Counted from the stretch's first letter, positions 33,797 through 46,130 are shown. The stretch: DNA of 64,000 bases from Physcomitrium patens (GCF_000002425.4 NC_037275.1:15072653-15136652), one strand, 5' to 3'. Program-made: numbers and translations. Notes: generated by a model not told the origin, from the letters alone.

Positions 33797-35923
33797 ATGA
33801 ATCCCGATCTTAGGACATATTTAGCAAAAATTGAAGTTGCTAAGATTTTACATTTAAAACGGATCGCGGATGAAACACCTGATGGCTTCAATGATGCACT
33901 TAGAATTACAAGAGTTTCTATTAATGAGGCTCAGAATACACCTGCTCAGATTGCAGTGCCATTGACTACAATACCTCAAGTTATAACAACAACAACTAAA
34001 AGAACTCGTGGACCAGATAAGCAACCACATAAGAAGAAAGCTATAAAATTAACTAATCTTGGTATTCTTTCTCAAGAAATTGCCACTCATCTTACAGGAC
34101 TACCAATTCATGATGATATATCCATGCATAATGTACCTTCAATTCCTATGAAAAACAATCTTGGAATTGGAAGAAATAAGAACAAGTTGAATAAAGAATT
34201 ATCTATTTTGTATTGTGTTACAGATGATATTTGGGACAGACCATCTATTACGGTAGATGAATCATTTACATATATGATTATAGAAGCCCTTTCTTACAAG
34301 GAAGATGATGCTGAACCTAAAACCATCGAAGAGGCGATGTGTCGCTCTGATTGGTCAAAATAGAAAATTGCTATTGAGGAAGAGTATGCCTCTTTGCGTA
34401 AGAGGAAAGTCTTTGGTCCAATTATAGACACTCTTACATCTCGCCCTGTGGGATATAAAATGATATTGATATACAAGCAAGATGCTCAAGGCCAAATAAT
34501 CCACTATAAAGCTCATCTTGTTGCTCAAGGATTTACTCAACGATTTGGTATTGATTATGAATCCACATATTCTCCAATCATGGATTCAATTACATTTCGA
34601 TATATTATACAAATGACAGTTCATACCACCTTTGAGATGCATTTGATGGATGTAGTTACTACATATCTATATGGTTCTCTTGATGTAAATATTTATATGA
34701 AAGTTCCACCTGACTTAGAAACAGGAACTCCAAATCAATCCGCTCCAGAAAAATATCATGGTATTAAATTATGTAAGGCCTTGTATGGTTTAAAATAATC
34801 CGGATGAATGTGGTATCAACGTCTTCAAGATTATTTAATTAAAAATAATTTTATAAGTAATCCACTAATCCCTTGTTTGTTTATCAAATGAGATAAAATT
34901 GGTTTTGTGATCATCGCTATATATGTTGATGATCTTAACCTAGTGGGTACTACATCTGCATGTGTTACAGCTACAAACCTACTTATATGTAAATTTGAGA
35001 TGAAAATGCTAGGAAAAATAACTTTCTGCATTGGTCTTCAGATTATGCATCTTATAGATAGTAGCATTTTTCTCTACCAACTAACGTATATTAGACGAAT
35101 TTTGCAAAGATTTAATATGAATGATGCTTATCTATTGTCCACACCAATGGTTGGACGTGGTCGTGATGGTCATGATCCATAGAGTCTATGTGAGGAGGAG
35201 GAAGAAATATTGGGAGACCAATATCCATACCTCGCAACGGTTAGAGTTTTTTTGTATTTAGCTACATCTACAAGATCAGATATTACATTTGTAGTTAGTG
35301 TTCTTGCAAGACATAGTGCACGTCCAACACTACGATATTGGAATGGCATCAAACATTTATTTCGTTATTTAAAAGGTACTGAAGACTTGGAATTATATTA
35401 CACAAAATCTGCAGATCCAAAATTGGTTGGATATTGTGATACAGGATATAAATTTGATATTGCAACAGCTAAATCTCAAACAGGATATGTATTTTTAAGA
35501 CATGGAGTTGTAATATCATAGAAATCAGTGAAACAAATAATAACTGCAACTTCGTCCAACCATGCAGAAATTATTGCCTTACATGAAGCATCCCGAGAAT
35601 GTATTTAGTTGCGATCAATTGATAAATTCATTCAAACAACCTGTGGATTTTCATATGATGATTCTCCAACTATCTTGCATGAAGATAATAGTGCTTGTAT
35701 TGCACAGATGTAAGTTGGTTTCATTAAAGGCGACATGACAAAGCATATTGATCCAAAGTATTTTAGTTATACTCATGACTTGATTATTGATCAAGCACTT
35801 ATAATTAAGAAAATTGAATCTACAAATAACCTTGCTGATCTCTTCACCAAATCTCTCCCATTAAGCAATCATCATCGACTTACTTATGGCATTGGTATGC
35901 GGCAACTTACTTTTCTTGAATAA
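33797..35923 (+). pseudogene. Copia reverse transcriptase and RNase H
   Basis: One frame throughout with stops at 34361-34363, 34796-34798, 35180-35182, 35519-35521 and at least two more before 35735. RT blocks: KAHLVAQGFTQRFGIDY, TYSPIMDSITFRYII, and the YVDD active site in IAIYVDDLNLVG. RNase H end: SARPTLRYWNGIKHLFRYLKG, and KHIDPKYFSYTHDL with ESTNNLADLFTKSLP. All catalytic blocks are visible. The copy is silenced by nonsense codons, mostly derivable from CAA, CGA or TGG by one transition. Confidence 0.92.
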
Positions 35924-36120
35924 GAAAGTTAATGAGCTCTTTAAATAATTAAAGAAAATGATGTTGTACTCTTTTTCCTTCATCTATGGTTTTGTCCTTA
36001 AATAAAACAAGGTTTTTTTAGATAAGGTTTTAATGAGGCAACAATTCTTGATTTTACAAGATCACAGAAAAGTATAGATCATAAATCTATATAAATTTTA
36101 TATTATGTAAATATTATGAT

Positions 36121-36133
36121 GAGCGAGGAGGAG
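36121..36133 (+). other. Polypurine tract of the copia element
   Basis: GAGCGAGGAGGAG directly upstream of the 3' LTR. Confidence 0.85.
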
Positions 36134-36440
36134 TGTTGAGATCATTAAATGTAGCTGACGCTCTCCATAATATTTACTGTAGCTACAATATTTAGAGTCT
36201 AATGGAGAAGTATTATTCATCTTCTTATCTTTTCTCTTCTTGTGTATGAAATACAACCAGATCAATAGATTTTTGTGTGAGTGAAGCTCTCTCTCTCCTT
36301 AGAAACCCTCTTGTGTGTATGACTTACTACTACTCTTGTGTGTATGACTTACTACTACTCTTGTGTGTGTATGACTTACTACTACTTGTGTGTGTGTATG
36401 ACTTACTATTACTCTTGTGTCTTTCTAAACATTCTCAACA
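36134..36440 (+). repeat. 3' LTR of the copia element
   Basis: 307 bp, TGTTGAGA...TCTCAACA. It has one more or longer 25-bp TGTGTATGACTTACTACTAC unit than the 5' copy. Followed by the right CTTTC target duplication (36441-36445). Confidence 0.95.
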
Positions 36441-36613
36441 CTTTCTAAGGGCTTGATACTTTTTCTGGTTTTGTTGCTGTGAAGGCAAAGGCTCAGTTCC
36501 AGTTTGGTTCTTTCTTCACGTTTTGCTTCTCCTTCGTTGGTGGCGGTACTAGTGGTCGACTTCCTGGTTGTGCTCCTATTGTTTTTTGGATTTGATTTTT
36601 TAGTATTTTTGTT

Positions 36614-37353
36614 TCATTGTCCTGGTGTGTTGGGGCAATATCGCGGTTCTTGCTGCGGTGAAGCTGCAACTTGTCGAATGCTTGCTTCCGTGCAGTTTTG
36701 CAAGGCTGCGGGGTGCTTCTGCTTCGTGTCCTTTTGGAGAGTTGACGCTTCCTCAACGGTCGATTGACGACGTTCCAATTCCTGCATTGTTCTCACTAGA
36801 TTGTCGACTAGGAATTTAGTGTCTGAGACAAGGTATTGGAGAGGATCAGTCGCATAGGAATATCTTTTGCGGCATTCATCACTGCGTAACCCTTCAAAGG
36901 TAATTGAAATGCACTGCTGGAGTACCTCGTCATCGTCTTCCTAGTTTTTTTTTGTTGGTTCTTTTCTCCTCTCGTGGTGTCACTGCTGGAGCAGAGTCCT
37001 TGGTGGCTTGTCCCTTTATTGGTGGACGGGCGTTCTGCTGTTGTGCGCATCGGGGTTGACTTGCTGCGGCTGCTGTGATTGACTTGGAGCGTTTACGCGT
37101 GTACGCATTAAGGAGCAATTGTTTGCGCTGCAAGGATGCGAGAATCAACTATGGGTCTTAATCCCTCGCTGGGCTAGTGCGGAAGTACAGCGGTCGGCTT
37201 GAACGTCTTCAAGTGGGCGTCACAATGTTGCGTGGTGAGTTGGATCTATTGCGGAAGAGTCGTGATTGACATTGTCTCGTGGAGCTGCCGATAATTCCTC
37301 GTGTCAACTCTGCTGCGTGCGGCGATCTTCTTCGATTTGGGTGCTGCAGCCAT
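36614..37353 (-). pseudogene. Unidentified broken gene in the GC-balanced island
   Basis: No family recognised. From a possible Met at 37353 the minus strand reads MAAAPKSKKIAARSRVDTRN and stops at 37246. Coding-like text continues in other frames (DVQADRCTSALAQRGIKTHS near 37190; S/T/Q/K-rich near 37000-37100). The last part, 36940-36614, is a 108-codon open stretch with no Met at its start. It has DDDEVLQQCISITFEGLRSD, RKRYSYATDPLQYLV and MQELERRQSTVEEA, a charged, probably helical region. It begins right after an in-frame TAG following an A9 run, which suggests slippage. It may be a host gene pseudogene or a transposon ORF. The copia element lies in its 3' flank. Confidence 0.45.
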
Positions 37354-38370
37354 GATTGCGAGTGCAGGTGAAGTGTAATCGTGGTGCAATGCCGTCAAGC
37401 TGTCAACCATAAAACATTTAGTTCTCATTTATTTTCCTTGGCGCAATGAGTTGGCTCTACGATGTACTCCTCATCGACGCCATTCGTATGTGGTGAGAAG
37501 CCTTGTACTGAATGAGTATTTAGAATTGGAGAATCTATTTAATGAATAAAAAATTGGATGAGGTTAGGTCAAATTGGATAGAAATTTGTAGGTGAACCTA
37601 GATATCAAATGGATGAATTTTCATTTGTAGATGAGAAATCATTCTTAGATGAAAATTTAGCTTTGGATGAACTTTAATTATTAGAAAATAAAAATTAAAT
37701 CATATAAAATTCTTTTTATGTGTCGTTTTTGGAGTTGATTTTAATTCCTTATATGGTTGTTAATGGATATATGAGTGGTTAATTGAACTAGTATAAAGAA
37801 CTTAATTGGATTTTGTAGTGAAAATATAGGATGATATTTTTGGATAAAAAGAAATTAACACAATTCTTTAAATTCTTTTAACACTTTTTTCTATCATTAC
37901 CTTCTAACAATAAAATACTACTAGATAACATGTCTTTTTATATGTAGAATTAAGTACTCTATCTTAATATCAAATATTATTGATTCTTTATATTATAGAT
38001 ATACATAATCTCCCTCAGAAATTCTTCACAATTGAGATTGATAAGCTTTACTATAAATACAAGCATATCATAAAGTATTACAATCTTAAGCAATAGATAA
38101 GATTTCCATAGTTATACGCATGGTTTATGTAAAGAACTTTGTCCAATTGTATAGATATTGAGTCTAAACATCAAGATTGTCTAAGTCTATAATTTGAGCT
38201 AACTTCTCATGTACTAAGCTTGGTAGGATTAACTTTTGTTTATACAACAATTGATAAGAACTATTAAATGTCAAAGATACTTATCTACTAAAGTGATAAT
38301 CTATTGCAATCCATGATAATATTAAGTCCCAATTATAATGGTTTCTATGAAGTAATCTATACTTTTATAA
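37354..38370. other. Island end and AT-rich interval, no gene seen
   Basis: GC balance falls away by about 37520. The remainder is AT-rich with no open frame. The minus-strand text near 38200-38370 may be the decayed end of the gypsy integrase at 38370-38960. Confidence 0.4.
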
Positions 38371-38960
38371 ACTACCATTAATAATTTAAATAAATTATTC
38401 AGCCAAGTTATCTATTTCATGATGACTTCTAGAGGTAATACAATGATTTATCAAAGCTTTAGTATATAAAGCTTCAAATGTTCTAAGAAACTCTCTTTTT
38501 TGATTAGTTAAGACTTTAATAGGTGCTCCAAAACGTATTAGTAAACGATCAAGAAAAGCTATGGTTATCAATTTTGAAGAGTTTTTGTGGTAAAGCCAGA
38601 AGTTCAATCTACTTGCTAAAATGTTCTACCATTACCAATATGTATTTAGCTCCACATGAGATAATAAGTGATCCGACAAAGTCCAAAGTCCAATAGTAAT
38701 CCAAATCCATGATAGATAAAGGCCTCAATTGAGGTGATAAGATGTTAAGGCTTGATCTAATTCTAACACATATTTTATATTGAGAAATATATGTAGCGAC
38801 TTATTAATATATACCACTCTACCAATATTGGTTGCCTAATATGATACTTGTCTTGCATACTTTAAAATATCCAAGCTCTTCATTTACTTGACACACAAAG
38901 GATGTTGTTTCAACTGGTCTTCAAATTATGCACCTATCTCTATTAAGCCACACATAAAAT
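38370..38960 (-). pseudogene. Isolated gypsy integrase core fragment
   Basis: 38395-38607 reads on the minus strand LDRLLIRFGAPIKVLTNQKR, then EFLRTFEALYTKALINHCIT and SRSHHEIDNLAE. This is the second half of a gypsy integrase core, with the TDQ aspartate now TNQ (D to N) and the final glutamate position retained. Upstream text to about 38700 contains KYILVMVEHFSK in another frame, the first part of the core. It differs from the elements C-E type. No LTR can be paired with it. Confidence 0.7.
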
Positions 38961-40440
38961 AATAAATAGTTCTTCCAACAAAATCTCGTTATTTGATAAC
39001 TAATCTTATTTCTTTTCATATTAGAGATAGCTCAAAAAAATATTCTTTATTGAAGCTTATATTAAATTGTAAAATCTTTTCACACATAACTATTCACTTG
39101 ATTCTTGTTTAATTCTTTATCTAAATTTTGATCAAGAACCATGGTTGTAGAACTTAACATCAGAATCAAGTATGTAGTTGCATGCTTGTGAATCATCAAA
39201 TTGATTCACTAATTATTTTAAAATAAAAAAATATAACTAGAGTATCAAAAATATAATGATTAGATGAACATTAGTATATAATATCCTAGATAAAGGCAAA
39301 ATAGTAGTAAATAAAATATGATTTAGTATAAAAATTTTAAAAAAAATTCTAACTTTAAAAGACATCTTTGAGGCATCAATTAAGCATTTTTGTTAATATC
39401 TTTTGAGTATCTAAAAGAAATTTAGAATATTTTGAAATCTAATATTAGATAATTTTGAATACCATATTGATATTATATTATATATAATATACAATTTACT
39501 TTAGATAAAATAAGAATAATATTGATATATATTAGCTAAAATAAACTTCTACTAGTTGGAAATTTATTGTATTTCATAATAAGTGAATTAATTATGTAAA
39601 TTTTAGAAATTTTAGTTGTTACTCAATTCAAATTAAATCACTCTTAACCTTCTTAAATTAATCAAGTAGTCAAGTAAAACCTCTTTTATTACTTACACTT
39701 ATCATAATAAGTCACTCAAAAATTCTATGCATTTAAAATTTATTTATTATGATTATAATAATTATTTATTATTATTAATAATATTTTTTATTTTTATTTT
39801 TATTTTTTAAATTATAATTTATTTATAAACAAAAATTCATCCTTAAATAATATTTCATCCTTGAATAAAAATTCATCTATATACTTCATCTATTATTAAA
39901 AAATTCATCGAAATTAATTGTCCTAAAATCCTAACCTAACTTCATTTTGATTTAACCTAATTTATTTTAATTCTTAAATTTTAACTAAAGTTAGATGCTC
40001 ATTCAATCTAAAAAAATTTTTATTCGAAATTGATAGTGGTTGAATGAAGATTAATAGCCACATTGATCCTTGGCTAAGCTCCGTTCTCCTTATTCTTTTT
40101 TGTAGAATTATAGCCACCTTTAAGATGAACAAGTATTGCAATCAGACAAGATAATAAAATGTGTGTTGATGAATAACTAGGTCCATGTAATTTTGCAATC
40201 AATTCTGCAAGGTTTCATGGTTTTTTTCAAATCCTCATCAGCACCTTTGGCTTCTAAGATTTGTAAAAAAATTACTCTTAGGGATTAAATAAGCTTTTTA
40301 GGATAATTCATTTTTTTATTTTTTTATTTTTTTTCTTTCTTTGAATATTCAACCTTGTCAATATCCTTGAATAATTATCTATAACTTGATTATAACACCA
40401 AATTATTTTTAGCCCAAATTTTTTAATCTTGATTGAAAAT
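38960..40440. other. AT-rich decayed interval
   Basis: No gene recognised, very low GC. Near 40020-40400 the text is plus-strand-like and leads into the short ORF at 40448. Confidence 0.4.
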
Positions 40441-40447
40441 TAATTAA

Positions 40448-40678
40448 ATGCCACTCACACCAATTTATGAAGACATCTATGATGACAATGATAACAAAGA
40501 AGAAGTTAGCTTTGTTGATCTTTACATCACAAAGGCCACTATACTTTTGAAATCTTTGTTCAAAAAAAATCTACATGATTGGACTACCATTGAAGCATAC
40601 AAGATATTATGTTGGCAATGGAGTGAGGGACCAGGTTTAGGGTTTAGGTTTACTTTTCTAAAGAGCTGCTTTAATTAA
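40448..40678 (+). CDS. Small hypothetical ORF, 76 aa
   Basis: Not recognised. Encodes an acidic start (PIYEDIYDDNDNKEEVSF), then VDLYITKATILLKSLF and HDWTTIEAYKILCWQW, which look like two amphipathic helices with normal amino-acid variety, unlike random AT-rich frames around it. A telomere-like GGTTTAGGGTTTAGG tract falls inside the 3' end of the frame (40634-40648), so the last 15 residues are unlikely to be original. It is possibly one exon or a fragment of a captured host gene. Confidence 0.3.
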   Translation: MPLTPIYEDIYDDNDNKEEVSFVDLYITKATILLKSLFKKNLHDWTTIEAYKILCWQWSEGPGLGFRFTFLKSCFN

Positions 40679-41959
40679 CAAATTGATAATCTATGGTTAT
40701 AAATTAGGAGCAATCCTAATACCAAATAACCTTCAATTTGATCTAATTGGCATACTTCCATGAACCACTATCTATTCTAACGCGCATTGTAGTATCTAAC
40801 TACTTATATTACAATTCTTATTTGACCACAACTAGCAAAATGAAGCAACCTAATTGTTCCATTAGACTTCTATGTATCTTGAAAATATGAGCAATATAGA
40901 TGAACCTTTGCCAATGACACTAATAAGACAAAAGAAAAAAAATACAAGAATAAATACATAATAAGGCCACTATACTACAAAAATCTTCTTATAAAATGAC
41001 AAATTCTTATACACTTCTTTCAATACCAATCCAGCACCAATATGGGTCTTTAATATTATTCCAATAAGAAGATATGAGTACCATTGATACTAGGGCCTTC
41101 AATTGACCACTACATACTATTCTTTTTTTCTACCAATAATAAGATTATGTTAATTTGATCAATCCTAAAACCTAAAATAGACTTCTTTGATGTCTTTAGA
41201 GGAACTCTCAATACAACTAAGTATTAAAAAAAATAAAAACTTACATATACATTTGACTACAATATACTCCAAAGCAAAACCTCTATTGATAAAAACAAAA
41301 AAAATTAGAAAAGAATATTGCCAAGCTGTATACTTTTCTAGACTCTTACAGCTTCTTTTCAAAATTTTGGATCATCATCCATAGTCTAAAATTTCTAGAT
41401 AGACTAGGCTTCTTTTCTTGCTTCTTCTTTTAACTTTTCTCATCATTTTTTTTTCTCACTTTTTTTTTCTCTTCTTATTAATTCATTTCTTTCTTTCTAA
41501 TTTTATTTTATTTTATTTTATTTTATGTTTTTTATTTAATAATTTTATTATATTTTATTTATAAAAAACTACTATTAAGTATTTTGGTTTTTTTTGTTTT
41601 TTTTTCTTTCTTATCTTTGTTTTCAATCTAAGATTCTTTTTTAATTTTTTACTTAATAAAATTCAATGATAATAAACTATCCTTATTAGATTATAATCTA
41701 ATATTAACTCAAGTAAAAAAAATATATATATCTTAAGAATTTATATCAAGAACTTCTATTATAAATTATAATTTGTCCTAGTATTTCTATTTTTTTCTAA
41801 TTGTCTACAAATTCCTTTGTTAACTCACAAAACTTGTGATTTAAAGTATAATATGTGCGTTTTTAATACTAAATATCTAAGTTAAATAATTTTATGACTT
41901 ACAATATGGATTACTAATATAACATGGATATAATACTAATATGAAATATCTATTAGAGA
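40679..41959. other. AT-rich interval without recognisable genes
   Basis: Pyrimidine-rich low complexity at 41400-41660. No coding or RNA gene seen. Confidence 0.4.
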
Positions 41960-42987
41960 CCATATATAAGACAAGGATTCAAGACTAAGAAATGGAGTTA
42001 ACTTGATATTAGAACAATAACTCAATAGAAGGCAAGAAGATTCTAGCTAGACCATAAAAAGTGAGCATCCTAAACTTGGATCCCCTCAGCCTTGACTCCT
42101 ATATATATTAGGTCCTAAGAAGCTTCTTGAAAAGTTGTCAAGGACAAGAATTCAATGAAAAAGTAATTCAGACAAGTGAGTCTTCACTCAAAGGAAGGTA
42201 ACAAAATATAAATAAACAAGTATGTATATTGAAAGAGAAACTGGAATGGCTATTGCCAAAAGACAAAGAAACTAGAGACCCTTGGAACTAGACTGGAAGC
42301 AAGAAAGGAGTTGACAAGAGTGAAGAAGGCTTCACTCTTGTCTCTATATATACTATCTAACTAGGGGCTATGTGGCAACATTCTATTAGAATATGTGTTG
42401 ATTTTGTAGGACACATGCCTTGACTTACAAGGCAAGTTTCTCTACATGTGGGCCACATAGTTAGCTTGGTCTTCAAGCTAACAACATGTGTGGCACATGG
42501 CTAACTTGTTGACCATGTTTCTAATCCAAAAAGTCAATTAAAGACACCTATGAAGTCAAAGTAGCATCTATGAAGCTTTTAAGAAGCTTCCATATCAAAT
42601 ATTATAGAATTAACTTATTTTTATCTACTTTTACTTACTTCTACATATTTGTATATGTAATTATGAGTATATCCATGACAGAAGTTTCAATGAGGCTTGG
42701 AAAAAAAGCAAGCCTAAGATCTTTCTTTGGCAACTTCCTAAATCATCTAAAGCCTCCTAGAACCTTCTAGGTCCTCCTATGACCTTCTAGAACTTTCTTA
42801 GAATCTACTAGAACTTTTTAGAACTTTTTTAGATCCTACAGGAATCTTTTAGAACCTTCTTAGATTCTTTAGGAATCTTTTGGAACCTTTTAGAATCTTC
42901 TAAGATCTATAAGAATTTTCTTAAAACCTTCTAGAATCTCCAAGAACCTTCTTAAACCTTCTCCAATTGTATGTTCATGATATCACT
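41960..42987 (-). repeat. 3' LTR of element D (family D), interrupted
   Basis: It shares with the LTR at 51478-51806 the block CTCAGCCTTGACTCCTATATAT and the ending TGTATGTTCATGATA (TGTATGTCCTTGACA there). Its second half (42690-42970) is a degenerate minisatellite of AGAACCTTCTAGAATCTTCT-type units. After the end lies a pyrimidine tract (TCACTTCTTTTTTT). The left boundary is approximate. Confidence 0.55.
42136..42680 (-). repeat. Solo family-C LTR inserted in the element D LTR
   Basis: 545 bp, TGTCAAGGAC...ATCCATGACA, with inverted TGTCA/TGACA ends and flanking AAAGT (42131-42135) and GAAGT (42681-42685), a 5-bp duplication with one G/A change. No polypurine or primer sequence adjoins it. 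Confidence 0.75.
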
Positions 42988-43703
42988 TCTTTTTTTAGCT
43001 TTAAGGTCTCCAAGGAGCAATATTGGTGCAAATCAATATATGCTCAAGAAGTTGAAGATCTATTGCATAGTGTCCATTATATATTCTAGTTATTTTTTGT
43101 AAAGCAAATGGTTGATAGATCCGTGTAGCCATCAATAGTGTCCCAAACCTTCTACTTGTGACCAAGCATGAACTTTTATATCTTTGTTATGGAATTGTCC
43201 TACAAACATTCTTTTTAGATGTCCTTTATAGGTAGGTTCTACCTCAAACACAATTATTAGCAACCTATTATTCGGTATCCTTCAATGTCTTCATGGTTCA
43301 GGTGGCTTTTCATCTTGGAGTCGTCTTCTCGAGCTACTTGGTTGAAATAGTATGACTAATAAGGCATCTACCTCTTGACTATCCACATCACATAAATAAT
43401 ATAAACAAGCTATGGTTGTGAACTTGAACTACTGACTTATACTATTTTAAACATTTTAAAAAACCACGTCTTCAAAGGGTGCCTCCTCTTCTTTTTTATG
43501 AGGCTAAGAACTAAAAATCTTCATGGTGAAGCCATCTTATCAAACTACTGTTCTTCATTTTGCTACTTTTTGTCTGGATGGATGTTATTATTGGAACTTT
43601 TGAACCTTTATTTGTGTATTTATAAGATTGTGAGCTTGTTCTCATGTATAATTGTTGATATCATATCCACACCAATGGACCAGATATTCAAGCCTTCCAG
43701 GTC

Positions 43704-44060
43704 TTATCCTTGATCTAATACCTCTTCTACGTCAAATTCAACATAATCATTGATTTCAACCATAAGAGGTGGTAGTTGTCTTTGACCACGTATGTTCGAT
43801 TCTTTATACCTTTTCAAAAGTAAAACATAAAAGATTGAATGAATTTTTATGGATGAAGGTAATTCCAAGCAATAAATTATGTTATTAATTTGTTTCAGAA
43901 TCACAAATGGTCCCAACATTTGGTAGTCTAACTTATCACATGGCTTGTTGGTTTTTATATTGCACCAAAAAAGCCACATTTTGTCACCAATTTAGAATGG
44001 AAGATGTTCCTTCTTCAATTCATCCACTATCATATTACTTGGAGTTTGGCTTGAGAATGT
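43704..44060 (-). pseudogene. Element D integrase C-terminus and chromodomain start
   Basis: On the minus strand: MWLFWCNIKTNKPCDKLDYQ, LGPFVILKQINNIIYCLELP, IKIHSIFYVLLLKRYKES, then NDYVEFDVEEVLDQG. Known: in chromoviruses, LLEPYKES followed by an EFEVEEILDSR-like segment marks the passage from integrase C-terminus to chromodomain. Only the first strand of the chromodomain is present before the LTR side decays. Confidence 0.8.
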
Positions 44061-44099
44061 ACGAAGCACATAGTTGTGAAAGATAAAAAAAAAAAAATT

Positions 44100-45110
44100 G
44101 CAACAACAAGTCTTAACAAATCTAATAGATTCTTAAATAAATTATAATTAAAAATTATCAAATATAATCAAATATTAATCTAATTTAATTAAAATTTCAA
44201 AGGAATTATATAAAAAATGTAAAGAATTCCTAAAGACCTTTTAAAGAGATCATAAAGAAATAACATAGAAATTCAAAAAAATATATATTAAAATAGAAAT
44301 CTTAATAAAATATTAAAATAAAAACCTTAATTAAATCCTAATCAAAATTTAATCAAATCTTAATCAAATCTTAGTCAAACCTTAATCAAATCCTTATCAA
44401 ATCTTAATCAATTCCTAAATAAGCTCTAACTAAATTCTAGAAAAATCCTAGTCAAATCCTAATCAAATCCTAATCAAATCCTAATCAAATCCTAAACAAA
44501 TCCTAAATAAATTTTAGTTAAATTCTAAATAAAGCCTAAATAAGTCTTAATAAAATCTTAATAAAATCTTAGTCAAATCCTAGTAAAGTCTTAATCAAAT
44601 CATAATCAAATCTTAAACAAATCCTAATCAAAACTTAATCAAATCCTAAATAAATCCTTATAAAATTCTAAACAAATTCTAATCAAATTCTAATCAAATC
44701 CTAAATAAATCCTAGTCAAATCCTAAAACAAATCTTAAATAATCTCTAATAAAATCCTAATCAAATCTTAATCAAATCTTAAACAAATCCTAATCAAATC
44801 TTAATAAAATCTTAGTCAAATCCTAAAAAAATCCGAAATAAGCCATAACCAAATCCTAGACAGACTCTTATCAAACTCTACTCAAATCCTAATCAAATCT
44901 TAATTAAACCTTAAAAAATCGTAATAAAATCCTAGTCAAACCTTAGACAAATTATAATAAAATTCTAAATAAATTCTAACCAAGTCCTAAATAAACCCTA
45001 GTGAAAGCCTTAATAAATCCTAAATAAGTCCTAACCAACTCTTAATCCTAATCAAACCTTAAATCAATCTAAAATCCTAATCCTAATCCTAAACCGAATC
45101 CTAATCAATG
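44100..45110. repeat. 11-bp AAATCCTAATC-type minisatellite
   Basis: About 1 kb of degenerate tandem units best described as AAATCCTAATC, with variants such as AAATCTTAATC and AAATCCTAAAC. Runs of perfect units occur near 44454-44500. It lies in a block inserted between two parts of the element D integrase. Confidence 0.85.
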
Positions 45111-45439
45111 TCAAGTAATTCCTATAATAGATTTAAACTTCTATAATTAATAAATGAAATGTTAATTCTTAACAATTAAGTTATTTTAACTCAAATAATT
45201 CTCAACAATTAAATTCACAATAAATATAAAAAAATTCGAAAATAGATCAAAATTACCAAATAGACGATAACCATAAAAATATGCTTTGGTATTAGACGAC
45301 CTCCTTTTCCGACCTTGATCCTAATCTTTGAGAGCCAATCACTCCTAATTAAATCATTATTTTGCTTTTAAACTTTATATACTTATTAAAAATTAAGTTG
45401 ATTATATTTTTAGAAAATAAATTACCTCAATCTAATTAG

Positions 45440-46130
45440 CAAATTGATAAATATCTAAAAAAACCTCACTAGTTCTCAAAACTCTAAATTATGAGACCAT
45501 AACCTACAAAAACCTTTATGCCTTTTAATCTAAATATTTGATCAAATCCAAATTCACAACACACATCAAGCACAACTATACCTACAAATTTAAAATTTTT
45601 TACCTATATATCTATTTTCAAACTTATGAAATTCTCCAAAAAGTATTGTCCTTTTTATTTCACAAATCCAAAGTTATCCAAAACAAACTCCAACTTTGCA
45701 AAGCTCTTACAAAGACAATATAGAATTAAATCACTTCAAATCAATGCTTAATGAAACTCCATCAAGTCAACTTCCAAATTCTATTCTTTGATCTTTGAAA
45801 AAATCCCAGAATCATTACTGAGGCTTAGTTTTGTACCTTGGGATCTGATTTCGATCTTGATTGATAATTGGTCCTCTCTGGGTATTAACTCTTGGATTTC
45901 TAAGGTAATATTTGTTACAAACTACTCTTAATTTCTTTCAAAAAGTACCTATATTTTTTATTTTTTTAATCTATCTTATTTTATTTTATTTGTGATCCTA
46001 GAAAGTGAATAGAAGCTTATTTTTTAAAAAAATAACATTAGTATCTTTAATTTTTTTACTCCTTGACTATTATCTATTTTTTCAAGATAATTTGTTACAA
46101 TATATTTGAAATAAGATCTTTAAAAATATG
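45440..46130. repeat. Dispersed repeat, copy 1 (family E)
   Basis: Collinear with 55480-56090: both contain AAATTCTCCAAAA, a run ending in TCCAAAACAAACTCC/TTTAAAACAACC, an ATTTGCTACAAT/ATTTGTTACAAT block, and end near ATCTATTAGCTG/CCAATAGCTAG. Possibly an LTR. Boundaries not resolved. Confidence 0.5.

Larger units (their letters stand above)
30420..36440 (+). mobile_element. Complete, inactive Ty1/copia retrotransposon
   Basis: Seen: LTRs at 30420-30720 and 36134-36440 with perfect 8-bp inverted termini TGTTGAGA...TCTCAACA, a 5-bp target duplication CTTTC on both sides, a primer site right after the 5' LTR, a polypurine tract right before the 3' LTR, and gag, protease, integrase, RT and RNase H in copia order on the plus strand. 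Coding text starts in one frame (gag), shifts to a second between about 32492 and 33700, and returns to the first for RT/RNase H. At least eight nonsense codons are present. LTR similarity is high, with differences mainly in copy number of an internal 25-bp repeat, so it is younger than elements C-E. Confidence 0.96.

Noticed and set aside
44454..44520. CRISPR-like array in the AAATCCTAATC repeats
   Set aside because: Units are continuous 11-mers without spacers, in a plant nuclear context.
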